Assembly: GCF_958979055.1 (NCBI RefSeq)
Contig: NC_084892.1
Span: 24,206,001 to 24,270,000 of the forward strand
DNA from: Alnus glutinosa
Taxonomy: Eukaryota > Streptophyta > Magnoliopsida > Fagales > Betulaceae
DNA length: 64,000 bases
Reading direction: 5' to 3'
Shown here: one piece after another, positions 21,112 to 33,302 of the stretch
Layout of the letters: each line of letters opens with the position of its first letter
Numbering within the stretch: the stretch's first letter is position 1
Translations under genes and position numbers: made by a program
Notes under the pieces: model-generated
Databases searched by the model: none
Told to the model about the DNA's origin: nothing
The model's input: the letters and a program-made list of their open reading frames with translations, nothing else

Positions 21112-21693
21112 ATGGTTGGAGAAGACAGCCTGGTATTCATGATATTTAGGCTAAGTTTGGTTGGTCTTCTTGGGGTCGTAGCCGGGGCAATTGTGGTTAC
21201 AATCTGCTATTGCATTGCTGTCGGCTGGTGCAACCAAAGGCGGCGTGCAACAAGTCCGCTAAATAGACGCCGAGTCCCTCAAACCAACCAAGAAGATAGA
21301 CGTCCCTGTAGAAGAAGCAATTCAATGGCGCAATCAAATCCAAATTTTCAAAACTCCAAAGATCAGACCAGCCAAGAAGATGGGCCCAGTAGCACAAGCA
21401 TTAATTCAATGGTGCAATCAAACCCAAGTTTTCGATACTCCAAAGAGTGCGAAGTAGAAACATGTACCGTGTGCTTGTGTGAGTTCAAGGAAGGCGAGGA
21501 AGTACGCGTATTGCCCGAGTGCTTGCACTTGTTTCATGTCACTTGTGTTGATACGTGGCTCATCTCCTACTCTACTTGCCCGATCTGTCGTGCTGATACT
21601 ATGCCTCCCCTGAACGCCGTCTTGTCTTCGCCAATTCCAGGTGGAACCCCCCGGTTCGCCGCCGGAGCTCCACAGGTTGCCGGATTCCCATGA
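21112..21693 (+). CDS. RING-H2 finger protein, ATL family
   Basis: Membrane-bound RING-H2 E3 ubiquitin ligase, 193 residues, single exon as usual for ATLs. Transmembrane segment at about 14-38 ([14 protein letters not shown]), basic patch (NQRRRA) after it, RING at C118, C121, C137, H139, H142, C145, C156, C159 with W149. The middle contains a 28-residue tandem duplication ([14 protein letters not shown] and [14 protein letters not shown]). The start at 21112 is the first ATG after a TA-rich possible TATA at 21042-21060; a second in-frame ATG at 21139 lines up with the first codon visible in the copy at position 1. The two genes are recent tandem duplicates. Role not assigned beyond family. 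Confidence 0.92.
   Translation: MVGEDSLVFMIFRLSLVGLLGVVAGAIVVTICYCIAVGWCNQRRRATSPLNRRRVPQTNQEDRRPCRRSNSMAQSNPNFQNSKDQTSQEDGPSSTSINSMVQSNPSFRYSKECEVETCTVCLCEFKEGEEVRVLPECLHLFHVTCVDTWLISYSTCPICRADTMPPLNAVLSSPIPGGTPRFAAGAPQVAGFP
21278..21445 (+). repeat. 84-bp in-frame tandem duplication within the ATL gene
   Basis: CAAACCAACCAAGAAGAT...CTCCAAAGAT and CAGACCAGCCAAGAAGAT...CTCCAAAGAG. The paralogue at 1-450 has it once. Confidence 0.88.
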
Positions 21694-22080
21694 ATAGAAT
21701 GCCTTTACTTTTAAGTCGATCTGCCACTTTCATTTGCATAATAGTGTACGCTTAAAAGCTTGTACGTACATCACTCAAGGCAAATGTGCATGCATGTGAA
21801 ATATAAATGAAATAAGAGTTTGGCATATTTATTCGAATTGATTAACATATAAGCTTCAATGATATAATTGTTTCTGTAATCTGTTCATTTTTAATCTACT
21901 TTTCATACGGATTCAGAGATTCTGCAGGTTTTGTTTACAATCTTGGTAATGAAGTAAAAGTGATTAGGCCCAGTATCTGATGATGATGGGTCCACATTTT
22001 GAATATACTATGGCCGAAAAAACGAGTTGAAAACCCGACCTAATGATGCTCTATTAGGCACAACAGAAATTCTTTACAAG
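21694..22080 (+). other. 3' flank of ATL gene, matching 451-910
   Basis: Non-coding; the blocks shared with the first copy are given at 451. Contains AAATGAAATAAGAG, a possible polyadenylation context. Confidence 0.7.
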
Positions 22081-22396
22081 GGCCTTGTTTGTATCTTTAG
22101 TTCTAAGATTACTCCCAAATGCTTATCTATCTTTTTATATAAATTAAATAGTAGATAACCAAAATTTATTTTTGCTAATTTAGTTAAATCACTTTTCAAT
22201 ATCTACCTTTATCAACTTATATAAACTTTTTCTTTATTCTATTAAAATAATCACTTTTAAACTTTTCTATTCATTTTAATTAAAAATCCATCACCAACCT
22301 ATATAGCATCACCAAATTAAGCAACTGTGAGGGCCCTGATTTTCCAGAAAATAACCCAATTCAACTCTCACATTTTCCCATCAACCAAACAGACCC
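22081..22396. mobile_element. Possible miniature inverted-repeat element
   Basis: Begins GGCCTTGTTTG and ends CAAACAGACCC, imperfect inverse ends of a Tourist-like kind, with an AT-rich interior. No clear target duplication. The first ATL copy has the left end of the same sequence up to about 938. Confidence 0.4.
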
Positions 22397-23057
22397 ATAT
22401 ACAGTTCAGTGCCTGCAACAATGTCGATTTCCCACTCCCACTAGGTTTTGTTCAATTGGGTTATCTGAAAAACTTGCAGGGACGACTTTGATGTAATATG
22501 GGGGTTGTGGGTTTTCCTCTGTTGGGTTTTCAATTTGGGAGAAAACATATAATCTTTGATGGAGAGTAGCCCATTCCTTAAAAAAAAAGTTTAAATTGTT
22601 CAAAAATAAGAATTTTGCTAATTTTTTTTAATAATTATTATTTTTAAAGAACAGACTTTTCTCCCGTCTAGAATCTAGATTCCTTTGCATCGGAAAGTAA
22701 TGTTTTTTTCACAGCAGTAGCCCAGCCTGATTGTGGGCTGGCTGTCAGAGCCCAAATCCCTCCTATCTTGAATTCATGAAAAGGATACGAAGACTTAGGT
22801 AATAATTTTTTTGGAGTGTAGCCATCATGATGTTATGTGAACTTTTTCTTTCCAACCCCACATTTTCCGTCAATTATTGCTCCGGAAAATTCCAAAGAGA
22901 ACCCCACCGTCCACAAATACATGTTTTTTTTTTGGAAATCCACAAATACATGTTAATCTTACAAGCTGATTATCACATTTATATATATATATATATAGAC
23001 AAAACAAAAAAACAAAGAAAATAGGAACCAAAACAACAGCCAAACACCAGTACTCTG
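22397..23057 (+). other. Intergenic and promoter region of the following RING gene
   Basis: No gene seen. Contains TATATATATATATA at 22981-22998, 60 bases before the next ATG, a possible TATA element. Confidence 0.4.
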
Positions 23058-23579
23058 ATGGAGAGCGCACCCCCCATTCTCAGCAGACCACCGCCTCCCT
23101 TTCCCGCACCGCCACGCAGCGTCGACTTGTCCCCTCTTGAGTTCGTTCTCGCTCTTATCGCCGTGGTCACCATCCCCGCCTTGGCCTACACCTTCTTTTT
23201 CGCCGTGAAGTGCCCTCCCAACCCTTTCCGCCGGCGACGCCTCCACCGAAGCTCCTCCGGCGAGACTACTGATCATGGGAATATCAGTAAGAGAGAGGAG
23301 GTTTCGGACGGGAAGTATGAGAAGGAAACCCATGTCAAAGATGTTATTGGCAGCGAGTGTCCGGTGTGCCTGTCGGTGTTTGCGGAGGGGGAAGAAGTGA
23401 AACAGCTGAGTGTTTGCAAGCACTCTTTCCATGCTTCTTGTATTGATACATGGCTCAACTCCCATTCTAACTGCCCGGTTTGCCGTGCTTCTATCCCCGT
23501 CAAGCTGCCGAATGGCACCGCGCCGGCCAGAAATGAAGACAACCAGCAAGGTTTGCCGGATGCCGCTAGTTTGGTTTGA
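23058..23579 (+). CDS. ATL33: RING-H2 finger protein, ATL family (ATL33-like)
   Basis: Single-exon membrane RING-H2 E3 ligase, 173 residues. Pro-rich N-terminus, transmembrane segment about 26-50 ([20 protein letters not shown]), then the conserved [10 protein letters not shown] stretch, and a RING with C101, C104, C120, H122, H125, C128, C139, C142 and W132. The N-terminal region with LSPLEF and [12 protein letters not shown] is what points to ATL33 rather than the two ATLs nearby, from which it differs strongly outside the RING. The ATG opens the only long frame and follows an A-rich leader. A T-rich tract and GA repeats follow the stop. Confidence 0.9.
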   Translation: MESAPPILSRPPPPFPAPPRSVDLSPLEFVLALIAVVTIPALAYTFFFAVKCPPNPFRRRRLHRSSSGETTDHGNISKREEVSDGKYEKETHVKDVIGSECPVCLSVFAEGEEVKQLSVCKHSFHASCIDTWLNSHSNCPVCRASIPVKLPNGTAPARNEDNQQGLPDAASLV

Positions 23580-24307
23580 CGGTATCTTAGCTAGATTCTT
23601 CATCTTCTTTTTTTTTTTTTTCTTTATTTCATGAAAGAGGGTGTTTTGTTGAGAGAGAGAGAGAGAGTGAGGTGAGTTTTAATTAGCTGCTTGTTTATTC
23701 AACACTTCACCGACAAGTTTCGGAAATAGAGGACAGGCTTCACCCAGAAGATGGGGGGAATTCAAGGCATCGATTAGGTGAATAGGGTCACTGATTGATT
23801 TCTAACTCTGATACTGGTCCTTATCATTATTATTACTCCTAGTCTTTACACTTCAGAACTAAGAAGGTTAAGCTAAAAAAGAAATAAAAAATTGAAAGAT
23901 GAACCCATACTAATCATGTTCTTCATGTCTTAATCATGTATGTTGTGAAATATGGTTATAGCTTTCTGGGTTAGAGAGCATTTATTGGTGGGTATACATG
24001 AAACTCCTCTTTCAGCCCTTCGTTTTTGGAAAAGGAAATGGCCGGTGAGCTCATTCACAATTCCTTCATTGCTTCTTGAGATCCCAAATAGGATTGAACG
24101 TTGAAACCACGTCCACTGCAGTCTCAGACTATGCTAAAGCAGATATTCACATGTCTATGGGCAATTAATACCAACCCTAAAAGGTTCGTTTGGTATGGTA
24201 TTATGGAATGAGTACTAGAAATAAGTATAATAAAAAATAGGAGGAGGTAGAATCGAATGGTTATTCTTATTCATTTGATTGGTTACAGAATGACCAAATT
24301 TTGTAAG
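23580..24307. other. Intergenic
   Basis: GA repeat at 23652-23668. No gene. At 24182 GGTTCGTTTGGTATGG may be the left end of a larger Tourist-like element ending at ACCAAACATGTCC (about 25356-25368). Confidence 0.4.
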
Positions 24308-24530
24308 GATAGAAATTTTTTACAAATCAGTTTGTAAGAAATTTCATACAATTCACATATAAGAGTGACATGTGTCCATTAGCATGTGAGAAGTACATGT
24401 TGTTTTAATAGCATGTGTTTCTCACATGCTTTTTTAATAGCATTAATAAAAAAAAAAACATGTGTTCCTCATATGTTTAAATGACATATGTTACTTTTAT
24501 ATGTGGGTTGTATGAAATTTCTGTCAATTT
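24308..24530. mobile_element. Miniature element, copy 1 (partner at 49646)
   Basis: GATAGAAATTT, ACAAATC, GTTTGTA, GAAATTTCATACAA at the left and TTGTATGAAATTTCTGTC at the right make inverted ends. Inside are repeats of AGCATGTGAGAAG / CACATGC. The same order of motifs occurs at 49646-49826. Confidence 0.65.
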
Positions 24531-25375
24531 TTTAATTGAAAGTTTTAACCAACTTTTTAAAAATACTCTTACTTATAAAAATAACACAATATTAGTATCT
24601 CTCTCCTTTTGGGTGGCATCACCCCAAACCACTATATGGGGTGGATGGACCACTCGATTTAGTGATTGTGGTCACCATATCAACCCACCACCTTGCCTTG
24701 CCAATTGTCGGTCACCACTCGGCCCAATCCATTGTCGGCCACCATGTGTCCCAGCCTACTGTCGTCAATCATATATGGAGGTCCTTTGTCGTCTTTGGAC
24801 ATGTTTTTGTCGTCGTTCTCGGTGATCCTCCATTGTTCCTTCCGTCTCAAGTCCCACCGCCTACAATTGTCTTCGGCCATCATCCACCCCAGACCACCAT
24901 CGGGTTGTCGACTATGAGTTGGGATGGGCAATTGTTAGTAGTGGGCTGGGTCGGGTAGTGGCTGGCAGAGGGTTAGGTCGGATGATGTCCTGGGCCAAGC
25001 GATGGTCGGTGATGGGTTCAGGTGGACAGTGGTTGAAAACGATGGGGGCCTATTGGGAATGGTGACTAGTGTTGACAGAGAACCACTATATATAGCTACT
25101 AGCAATAGGCTAGGTTAGACGTACGGTGGTTGATGATGAGCACTAATTTGGTAGTCACGGGCACCAGATGACACACTGGTAGTGGTGGTGGTAGTTCGGT
25201 TATAGGGAGACCAAAATGAAAATGCGAATAGTTTTTTGGATATTAATTTTAAAGTTATCAATTTAAAAACTATTCTTAATACTCCCTTCTTTCAAGAGAA
25301 ATATTTGTTTTTTTAGGGGAATAAACTATTCTTAATAGTAGTCTATTCACATCAACCAAACATGTCCTTAAAATT
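24531..25375. repeat. GC-richer repetitive block
   Basis: Many variants of TCGGTCACCA/GTCGGCCACCATG and, on the right side, GGTCGGATGATG, GGTGATGGG. No conserved reading frame; the short open frames here shift at every repeat. It resembles the interior cargo of the elements at 38.9 and 48.0 kb in style. Confidence 0.4.
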
Positions 25376-26294
25376 GTGGCCTCCACTATCTGATAAGAAT
25401 TATTTATTCAAATTTAAAAGAATTCGAATAAGTGATCGTAAGAAACTACTGACCGAATAATTAAATTTTTATTTGGTTAATTAAATTTCATAAGAGGTCC
25501 CTATAGAAAATCCGAATCCGATCCTCCGACATCGTATGATTAGATGATGAGATGATGAGAGAGGGTTTGATAAGTGGCGTGAGAGTCTGAGACCGGATGA
25601 TTAATTGGATGAGCTAAGGTGGGGGAAAGCCGGATTCGTTTGAATTTTCAGGCTCAAATATCTTGGTTAGGTGGACTAATAAAGTATAAAATCCCAAATC
25701 CCATAAGCGTCAGAAAAAGTTGATTGACAGCTCACCAAATTTCTTTACAAAGATCAGGAAAATTACGATGACCTCAACTCCTCTCGAGTGCTCATCACCA
25801 ATTCACGTCCAACCGACGCCTAAACAGCCCAACATTTGTTTTTTACTTTATAGTTCATCTAAGTTTCAATTTTAAATTTTTTTTTTTTTTTTGTCAATTT
25901 ATTGTAAATATAGACACAATTATTATGTTAAATATATAGTGAAAAAATAAAAAATAAAGTGCTTTTAAGAAACCTTAAATTAGAATTTACCCCATTTATT
26001 CCCCCATCAAAAAAATAAAATAAAATCATATAAATTATTGCTCATTACATAATATTAGGTAATTTATTGTGGAATAAATTATCGTACACCGTAATCTTTA
26101 TTAATCAAGATTATAAATTATATACACACGCGTGACATACATGTCATACCATATAGAGGTGTACATGCGGACGAATATTAACCATTCATATCTGCTATCT
26201 GCAAATATATTTATATATTTATTTAATAAATATATTTATTCACTTATGAATTTGTAATATTTAGACAATTTATGTTTTATATGTTATGAATTCG

Positions 26295-26337
<43 letters not shown>

Positions 26338-28596
26338 GTCAGATTTGTAATTTATGTTAGTTTTTGTTTGCATTGTTATGCTCATTGAATCATGGATAAA
26401 AAAACATAAGAGTATTTATTGTGAGCATAGATTACCATAAATATTTTGAGGTCGTATGCATTAATTTTTTTTTTTTGGTTCTACATATTTTTTGTGTTGC
26501 ATTACATTTTCAAGAAAGCCTATAATATTAAAAATGGGTCAAAATTATTTTTAAAAACGTTTAAAATAGGTCAATTACCTATTTCAGATAGCGGATAATA
26601 ATCGTACTTAATAACACAATAACATCGTAGATGCCGATAGTAAAAGAATAATGTAAATATAAATATCTAAAAATAATGTCTACATTTTACCGATGTGGAT
26701 GCGGATACCGACACCGACACCGATATCATATAGAGGATTTTTCTTAATTGCATTTATTATAATTGTAATTGGCGTAGAATTAGTAAAGCATGGGCAATCA
26801 AGCTCAAGCCGGACCCCGAATTGTTAATAATGATTTCTTATGGGCCAATTGCGAACGCCTAGAAAAGGTGTTGAGTAGCTTCGGCCTTACGCTAACCAAT
26901 GAATGGCCAGCTTGCTTCCATCTCCAGGCTCCAGCAGGAAGCAGGAAATAGGAAATTTCCAGTGTCACTTTCTCATCTCGTAATCATGACGTTGTTGGGT
27001 CATTGTGTTGTTGGATGTCGGACCCATGTGGTAGGTTTTGTGGGCCTACCAACCATTTTCTTTTTCTTCTCCCTTCTTTGTCTTCTTTTCCTTTCCGTAT
27101 TTAATGCAAATCAGTCTATAAAAATATTATATTATATTGTTTTAGAAAAAAATACAAAATTAATTATTGTAACTATTTAATTTGTAATTAATTGCATATG
27201 ATATCAAAATAAACTCAACAATTCTTGTGGTATGTCAACAAAATAGGTTATTTTTTACGGTCAAATTTTGTTTACTGAATTAACAAGTTTCAATAGTATG
27301 ACACATTATAACCAATAAAATTATAATACGTGTCATATTTAAGTCTATGTTACATTAACAAAATCTGTTAAGTCAGTGGACCGAATTTGATTATAGGGAA
27401 TAAATTATTTTTTTGGCATATCTCAGGGACCTCTGAGTTCATTTTAATATCACAATGAGCCACGTAAATTTTTTGATTCCCCAATTTGAAATTTTAGCCA
27501 TCTATTTTACTTTGAGGGCGTCTATGGTAGTTGAATGAAATTAGGATGAAAAGATAATATATAATCCTCTAGAAGAAATGTTGTTTCCTTAAGTTAGGGT
27601 TGCATACTTTGACCCAAACACTTTAAAATAATTTATATTTTTTGTTCCAAACATCTAAAATCATTATGTTAAAATTAACAAATATTTTTCAAATATTAAA
27701 AATGTACTGTTAATTTTCAGATTATGTAAAATAGATTAACATTTTTAAAAGAAATCTTAAAATAGGTTCATGATAGAAATTTAAAAAGCTTAATTATTAG
27801 GGAAAACTATAGTTACAATTGACCCCTTAAACTACTAGCCTATTTTACTTAGCCTCCTGCCGATAAAATTTTCTCTTAAATTGAACAGTAAATGTATGAA
27901 ATCTCGATTAGGCCTTGATAAAATTTGTAAAAATATTAATATGCCCTTAAAAAGATAAAAATTAAAAAAAAAAAAATAATTACATGGAGAGCGAATATTT
28001 TTATTTTTTTATAAAGAATTTAATACAGTGGTATTTATGTCATTTTAGGCAACTTTTCTATCTAATCTAACCAAAAATCCCAACCAAAGATGCTAAGTAA
28101 AAATGTTAATAGTTTGAGAGGTTAATTGTAACCTTTTTTTAGTTTAGGGGGAATATTGCAATTAAGCGTAGTATCCTCTAAAAATTATTTTCAAAAAAAA
28201 AAAAAACTAAATTTTATTTTATCTTTTTAATATTTATTTATTTATTTTTATCACCCGACAATTAAAATGTAAAATGTAGCTGGTGCTTGTTTGAATGTGA
28301 CATCTTTCAATGAACTCATCAACGGTTACAGGAAACTGAAGGACGCACAAATTCAAATTTAATTCAACGGGTGTAATTTCCCACTCTCGCCAACCACAGA
28401 CAAAGGCAGTTCAAATCCACTCATAACTTCAAGCTCACTTCAACGCCACACCGACACCGTACCAACTCCAACTCTCCCCCCAAGAATCAAAATCCAATTT
28501 CCCAATAATATTTTACTGTTCGCGAGCTTCGGTTAGGGTTTCGGAGTGAAATCCACCATGTTCTTCTGAGCTTTCTGATCAATCCCCAAAATAGCA
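25376..28596. other. Intergenic, AT-rich
   Basis: No gene seen. 25387-25448 resembles one arm of the palindromic element at 48311. TA tract at 26298-26335. A stretch near 26150-26740 (GAGGTGTACATGCGGA at the left, ACCGACACCGACACCGATATC at the right) may be an old element. 28240-28560 is the presumed promoter and 5' UTR of the GT14 gene. Confidence 0.5.
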
Positions 28597-31500
28597 ATGA
28601 AGAAAAATCAGAGTCCATCGTACTTAGATCGGAAATGGTTTACGCCATTGGTTGCCATCGCCGTTCTCTCTGTCGTACTTCTTCTTACTCTAACCCTCGG
28701 GCAAAGTAAGTTTTCCTCAGCCACCGACTTCGCTTTCGACCAACCGAAATTGGCGGCTCTGGACGGGAATTTCGGGTCGGGGAACGACCGGCTTGGGCTT
28801 CCGAAGCTGCCGAGATTTGCGTACTTGATATCGGGCACGAGCGGGGATGGTCCGAGTCTGAGGCGGGTTCTTCAGGCGGTGTACCATCCGAGGAATTTCT
28901 ATCTGTTGCACCTGGATCTGGAGGCCTCGGACGCCGAGAGGCTCGAGCTTGCCAAGTATGTGAAATCGGAGAGTGTGATTAGGGAGTTTCGGAATGTGAT
29001 GGTGGTTGGGAAGCCTAATCTGGTCACGTTTAAGGGCCCAACGATGATTGCTTGCACGTTGCACGCGATTGCAATACTGTTGAAGCAGGCCAAGGATTGG
29101 GACTGGTTTGTTAATCTCAGCGCGTCGGATTATCCTCTCGTGTCGCAAGACGGTAAATGTCCATGCTTAGTTTGCAAAGCTTCAGCACATTTTCTGGTTT
29201 CGTATATGATTGTTTATTTTAAATGATTTCTAATGAATCTGACGTGCATTTGGTGTTGATTGAGATATATTTTGCCGTAGCTTGTGATTGAGACTAATTT
29301 TTTGTGTATCTACTATGCTTAGTTTGATTATTTTAATGGATATATGCATTGTGGGTTATGTTTAATTGTATAAGAAAACGTGTTTTAAATGGCATTACGT
29401 TCATATTCTAGTCATATACGAATGTTGGATTGGTAATGGGATCTATTTGCTTTCTGTGATGGCACATAGGATGATCTTGTTGAAGGCATAAAGCCAAAAA
29501 CGTATGCTCATTTGTTATCCACGGTGAAAGGAAGAATTAATTTCATCTCGAGGTATATGTAGTTTTGATATAGATGTTATATGTATTTAAACATATTTGG
29601 TTGTAAAATTTGCTGTAACTGTGGTCAGGCTCTCAACAGGATGGAAAAGTGCCTAATTTTTGTCATCATATTCTTTTAAATGGACTCAAGGTTTCTGTGG
29701 CTTATATATTCTACATTGTTTATGAGCCAATTTTCCATGTCCATATGTACGTCTATGTGCACACTAGCATTTTCAGGCTCTTGATAGATACATTCAGATT
29801 TGGGTGTGTCTTGTTGAAGAGATTGATCAGCATACTGAAGCACAGAGTTCTACTTCTAAATGGATATATGCAATGTGGGTTATATTTAATTGTATAAGAA
29901 AACGTGTTCTAAATGGCATTACATTCATATTTTAGCATATACGAATGTTGGAGTGGCTTTGGGATCTATTTGCTTTCTGTTATGGCACATAGGATGATTT
30001 GTTGAAGGCATAAAGCCAAAAACTAGGGGTGGGCGTCGGTTCGGTAGGCGGTTAAGTCGGTTAACCGACTTTTGTCGGAATGTAGTCGGTGAATTTATTT
30101 CGGTTAAGTCGGTTAAGCGGTTAATAGGCGGTCGGTTAAGTCGGTAAGGCGGTTAATAGGCGGTCGGTTAAGTCGGTTAAATCGGTTAACATTCGGTTAA
30201 AATGGGTAATGAAACGACGTCGTTTTGATTTTTTTAAAGGAAAAAAAATGATCAAACGTTTCGTTCTTACTAAAACGACGTCGTTTCGTTTTATGTCGGT
30301 TCGGTTAATCGGTCGGAATAGCATTCGGTTCGGTTCGGCTGCCGCTTAAAAGGCGGTTCGGTTGCCGATCCGGCTTTCGGAATAAAATTTTATACCGACT
30401 ACCGAACCGAAATTAGTCGGTTAAAGTCGGTAGGCGGTCGATGGCGGTTCGATTCGGTTCGGTAAGCGGTCAGTAGGTGGTAGGCGGATAATTTGCCCAC
30501 CCCTACCAAAAACGGTTTTTCATTTGTTATCGTTGGTGAAAGGAAGAGTTAGTTTTATATCGAGGTACATGTAGTTTTGATATAGATGTTATATGTATTT
30601 AAATTTCTTTGGTTGTTACATGTCCTGTAACCGCGGTGTGCTCTCAACAGGATGCCAAAGTGCCTAATTTTTGGCTTTTATTTTTTAAAATGGACTCGGG
30701 GTTTCTTTAGCTTATATCTTCTATATTGAATGAGCCAATTTTTTATGTCCATATGTCCATCTAAGTGCACATAGGCATATTCAGGATCTTGATAAATACT
30801 TTCAGATTTGTGTCTCTCATTATGTAAACCTTACTAGTTTTGCTAACTTTTCTTGTTCATCTTCTTGTTCTAGATCTCTTGCATATTTTCTCATACTTAC
30901 CTAGGGATCTGAACTTCCTCGAGCATGGAAGTAATAATGGATGGAAAGAGTGAGTCCACCATTCTTGCTTTGAACTTGTCTCTGTTGATATGGGGGTTAT
31001 AATTTCTTGTTATACTTATTCATATCTGATACTTGCTGAATGCTTGCAGATATCACAGAGCAAGACCTATCATAATAGACCCAGCCTTGTATCATATAAA
31101 GAAATCTGGTGTTTTTTGGGCTAAAGAGAAAAGGTCTATGCCTGCGTCTTTCAAGTTATTCACAGGTAATGTTTTATGCTAGCTTTTTGCCAAGTTGATT
31201 ATCTATTATTAGAGTATTCTATATTCCAGATCTATTTTCATATGCTGGTATATAGAATGCAATAATAGTGCTCTTTGCATATGGTTTACTTTTGATTATA
31301 TATAAGCCAGTACGAAGTAGTTTCTTGTCGATATTAAAGGATGTGGGAGGTATTAGTTATTCAGATGGTACACAATATGAGGATTCTAGGGTTGTAGACT
31401 TGTTTTAGGCAAGTTGGAAGTTAGAATATGGGAGATGCTTTCATAGATCTTGTAATGACCCAGAGAAAACGCTAGCCATATATGCGCTATCACTTTAATA

Positions 31501-33302
31501 TGAGGATTCTAGGGTTGTAGACTTGTTTTAGGCAAGTTGGAAGTTAGAATATGGGAGATGCTTTCATAGATCTTGTAATGACCTAGATAAAACGCTAGCC
31601 ACATCTGCGCTATCACTTCAAAATGACTAATCTAGTTATAATTGGAGTTCTTTAGAATCATTTATAAACCCCAATTTTTTCTAGTAAGGAATTATTGTGG
31701 GATTTAGCATTGATAGCACCTTCATAATCCACCATCCGATTTGAGACTAACTTTTTGGGATGTCAAAATCTCTCACACATGGATTTGTTCTTGTCAAGAT
31801 CCATGTCACACAGTGTCTCAGCTCTACATAGTGTTACTAGTTGCTTTGATATCATTTGTATCACATATGTGCTATCACTCCAAAAGGTATAGTCAAGTTA
31901 CAATTAGAGCTTCTTAGAATGACTTATAAAGTCTAGTGTTACCTAGTAAGGAACCAATATGGAATTTAACACTAATAAACACCTTTATAATCCACTTACT
32001 CAATGTGGACAATCCACCCACACAATGTGAGACTAACTTTTTAGGGTGTCACAATTCTACTGTCATAGTTTAGTATTGGAGTTTTTGAACCAAAAATCCA
32101 TTGTTTAGGAGAAATCCTTTAGTTATTTAGAATTTACACAACCTCCCGTTATTCTTGGAGTCAGTTTTTGCCTTTTTGGATTCTGTGCTTGATACACAGC
32201 TCCCTTTACTCTTTTGTCTTAAATAATTCATCATAGCAACAAACGCATGAAACAGTGTGATTTTCTTAAAGCTATGTTCTATTTAATTTGTGGAAATATT
32301 AAATATTATTTAGCCTGAAAATTATAAGATTATGTTCTTATTTTCTCAGAGTTCCTTTCACAAAGCTTACTTCATGGTATGCTATCTTAATTGAAGAAAT
32401 AAAGTCTTACCAATCATTCATGACTGTTCTCGTATAATTCTATCCTATATTGTGTTGCAATTTTGTCTTGTGTTAGATTGCTCTGGCATCCACTTTCTGC
32501 TCTTGCAACCTGCTTCTTGTTTGATTAATCCTTGGATCATGAGGTTGATTGATATAATGTGGTTCATCTGTTAAAACAGGAAGCAGTTCTTTACTCTCAA
32601 TTGCTCAAATTTGATTTTGAACTAGAAATGCTTCTTGGAGATGATAGAAATGGACTATGTTGTAGTAATTGGGAATTGGGAATTGAGAATTATACTGTGG
32701 CTTTTCTTTTCTTTTCTTGTAAATAATGGTTGATGCTTAGATCTATGTTACTTCTTTCTCAAAACTTTGATAAATTTTATTTATCAGGATCTGCATGGGT
32801 GGTGCTGACGAAATCATTTCTCGAATTTTGTGTTTGGGGATGGGATAATCTGCCTCGCACTTTGCTTATGTACTATACAAATTTCATTTCATCCCCTGAG
32901 GGCTACTTTCACACCGTTGTTTGCAACCACAAGGACTACCAGAACACAACTGTAAATCATGATTTGCATTATATTAGGTGGAATAACCCTCCTAAGGAAA
33001 ACCCTATTAACCTAACATTGGAACATTTCGACGACATGGTCCAGAGTGGTGCTCCTTTTGCACGTCAGTTTGCCAAAGATGCTCCGGTTCTCGACAAAAT
33101 TGATGAAGAGCTGTTAAGGAGATCAGATGGCCAGTTTACACCTGGTGGTTGGTGCGTGGGGAGTTCTGTATTAGGTAAAGATCCTTGTGTTGTTTATGGG
33201 AATCCAAATGCAGTTAAACCGACAGTAAATTCTAAGAGGTTAGAGAAACTAATAGTGAAACTTCTTGATTCAGAAAATTTCAGGTCTAAACAGTGTAAAT
33301 AG
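28597..33302 (+). CDS. GLCAT14: GT14 family beta-glucuronosyltransferase-like protein
   Basis: Golgi type II membrane glycosyltransferase. Plant GT14 enzymes of this group add glucuronic acid to beta-1,6-galactan of arabinogalactan proteins. Four exons by canonical GT-AG sites that keep phase: 28597-29152, 30874-30949, 31050-31165, 32788-33302; total 1263 bp, 420 residues, normal for the family. Short cytoplasmic N-terminus, transmembrane anchor about 15-35 (LVAIAVLSVVLLLTLTLG), stem, then catalytic domain: FAYLISGTSGDG, YHPRNFYLLHLD, NLSASDYPL, RPIIIDPALY, KLFTGSAWVVL, SSPEGYFHTVVCN, TPGGWCVG. The start ATG opens exon 1 after an in-frame-stop-bearing leader. Intron 1 is 1.7 kb and holds a duplication and a hAT miniature element; intron 3 (1.6 kb) holds a 123-bp tandem repeat. 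All exons look intact. Which member of the GT14 group it is cannot be settled. Confidence 0.93.
29331..30820 (+). repeat. Tandem duplication within intron 1
   Basis: 29331-29806 and 29855-30820 run in parallel: TGGATATATGCA, TTAATTGTATAAGAAAACGTGTT, ATACGAATGTTGGA, GGCACATAGGATGAT, TGAAGGCATAAAGCCAAAAAC, TAGTTTTGATATAGATGTT, CTCTCAACAGGATG, GTGCCTAATTTTTG. The second copy is longer by one inserted element. Confidence 0.88.
30024..30505. mobile_element. hAT-type miniature element in intron 1
   Basis: Perfect 11-bp inverted ends TAGGGGTGGGC / GCCCACCCCTA and a perfect 8-bp duplication CCAAAAAC (30016-30023 and 30506-30513), the hAT signature. The empty site is preserved in the other intron copy (AAGCCAAAAACG at about 29491). 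Interior is made of GGTTAAGTCGGTT and GGCGGTTCGGTT repeats and two AAACGACGTCGTTT palindromes. 482 bp, no coding capacity. Confidence 0.92.
31374..31619 (+). repeat. 123-bp tandem duplication in intron 3
   Basis: Two almost identical copies beginning AATATGAGGATTCTAGGG, second from 31497. The DNA after it (to about 32060) contains further diverged pieces (GCGCTATCACTTCAAAA / GTGCTATCACTCCAAAA, TGAGACTAACTTTTT twice). Confidence 0.93.

Noticed and set aside
22959-23603. Long open frame on the - strand over the ATL33-like gene
   Set aside because: It is the complement of a clear RING-H2 gene and shows no domain of its own.
26899-27180. 93-codon open frame
   Set aside because: No family features, no promoter, runs into AT-rich DNA.
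29470-29552. Segment as exon 2 of the GT14 gene
   Set aside because: Joining it to exon 1 gives an immediate TGA, while 30874-30949 joins in phase and encodes the expected conserved text.
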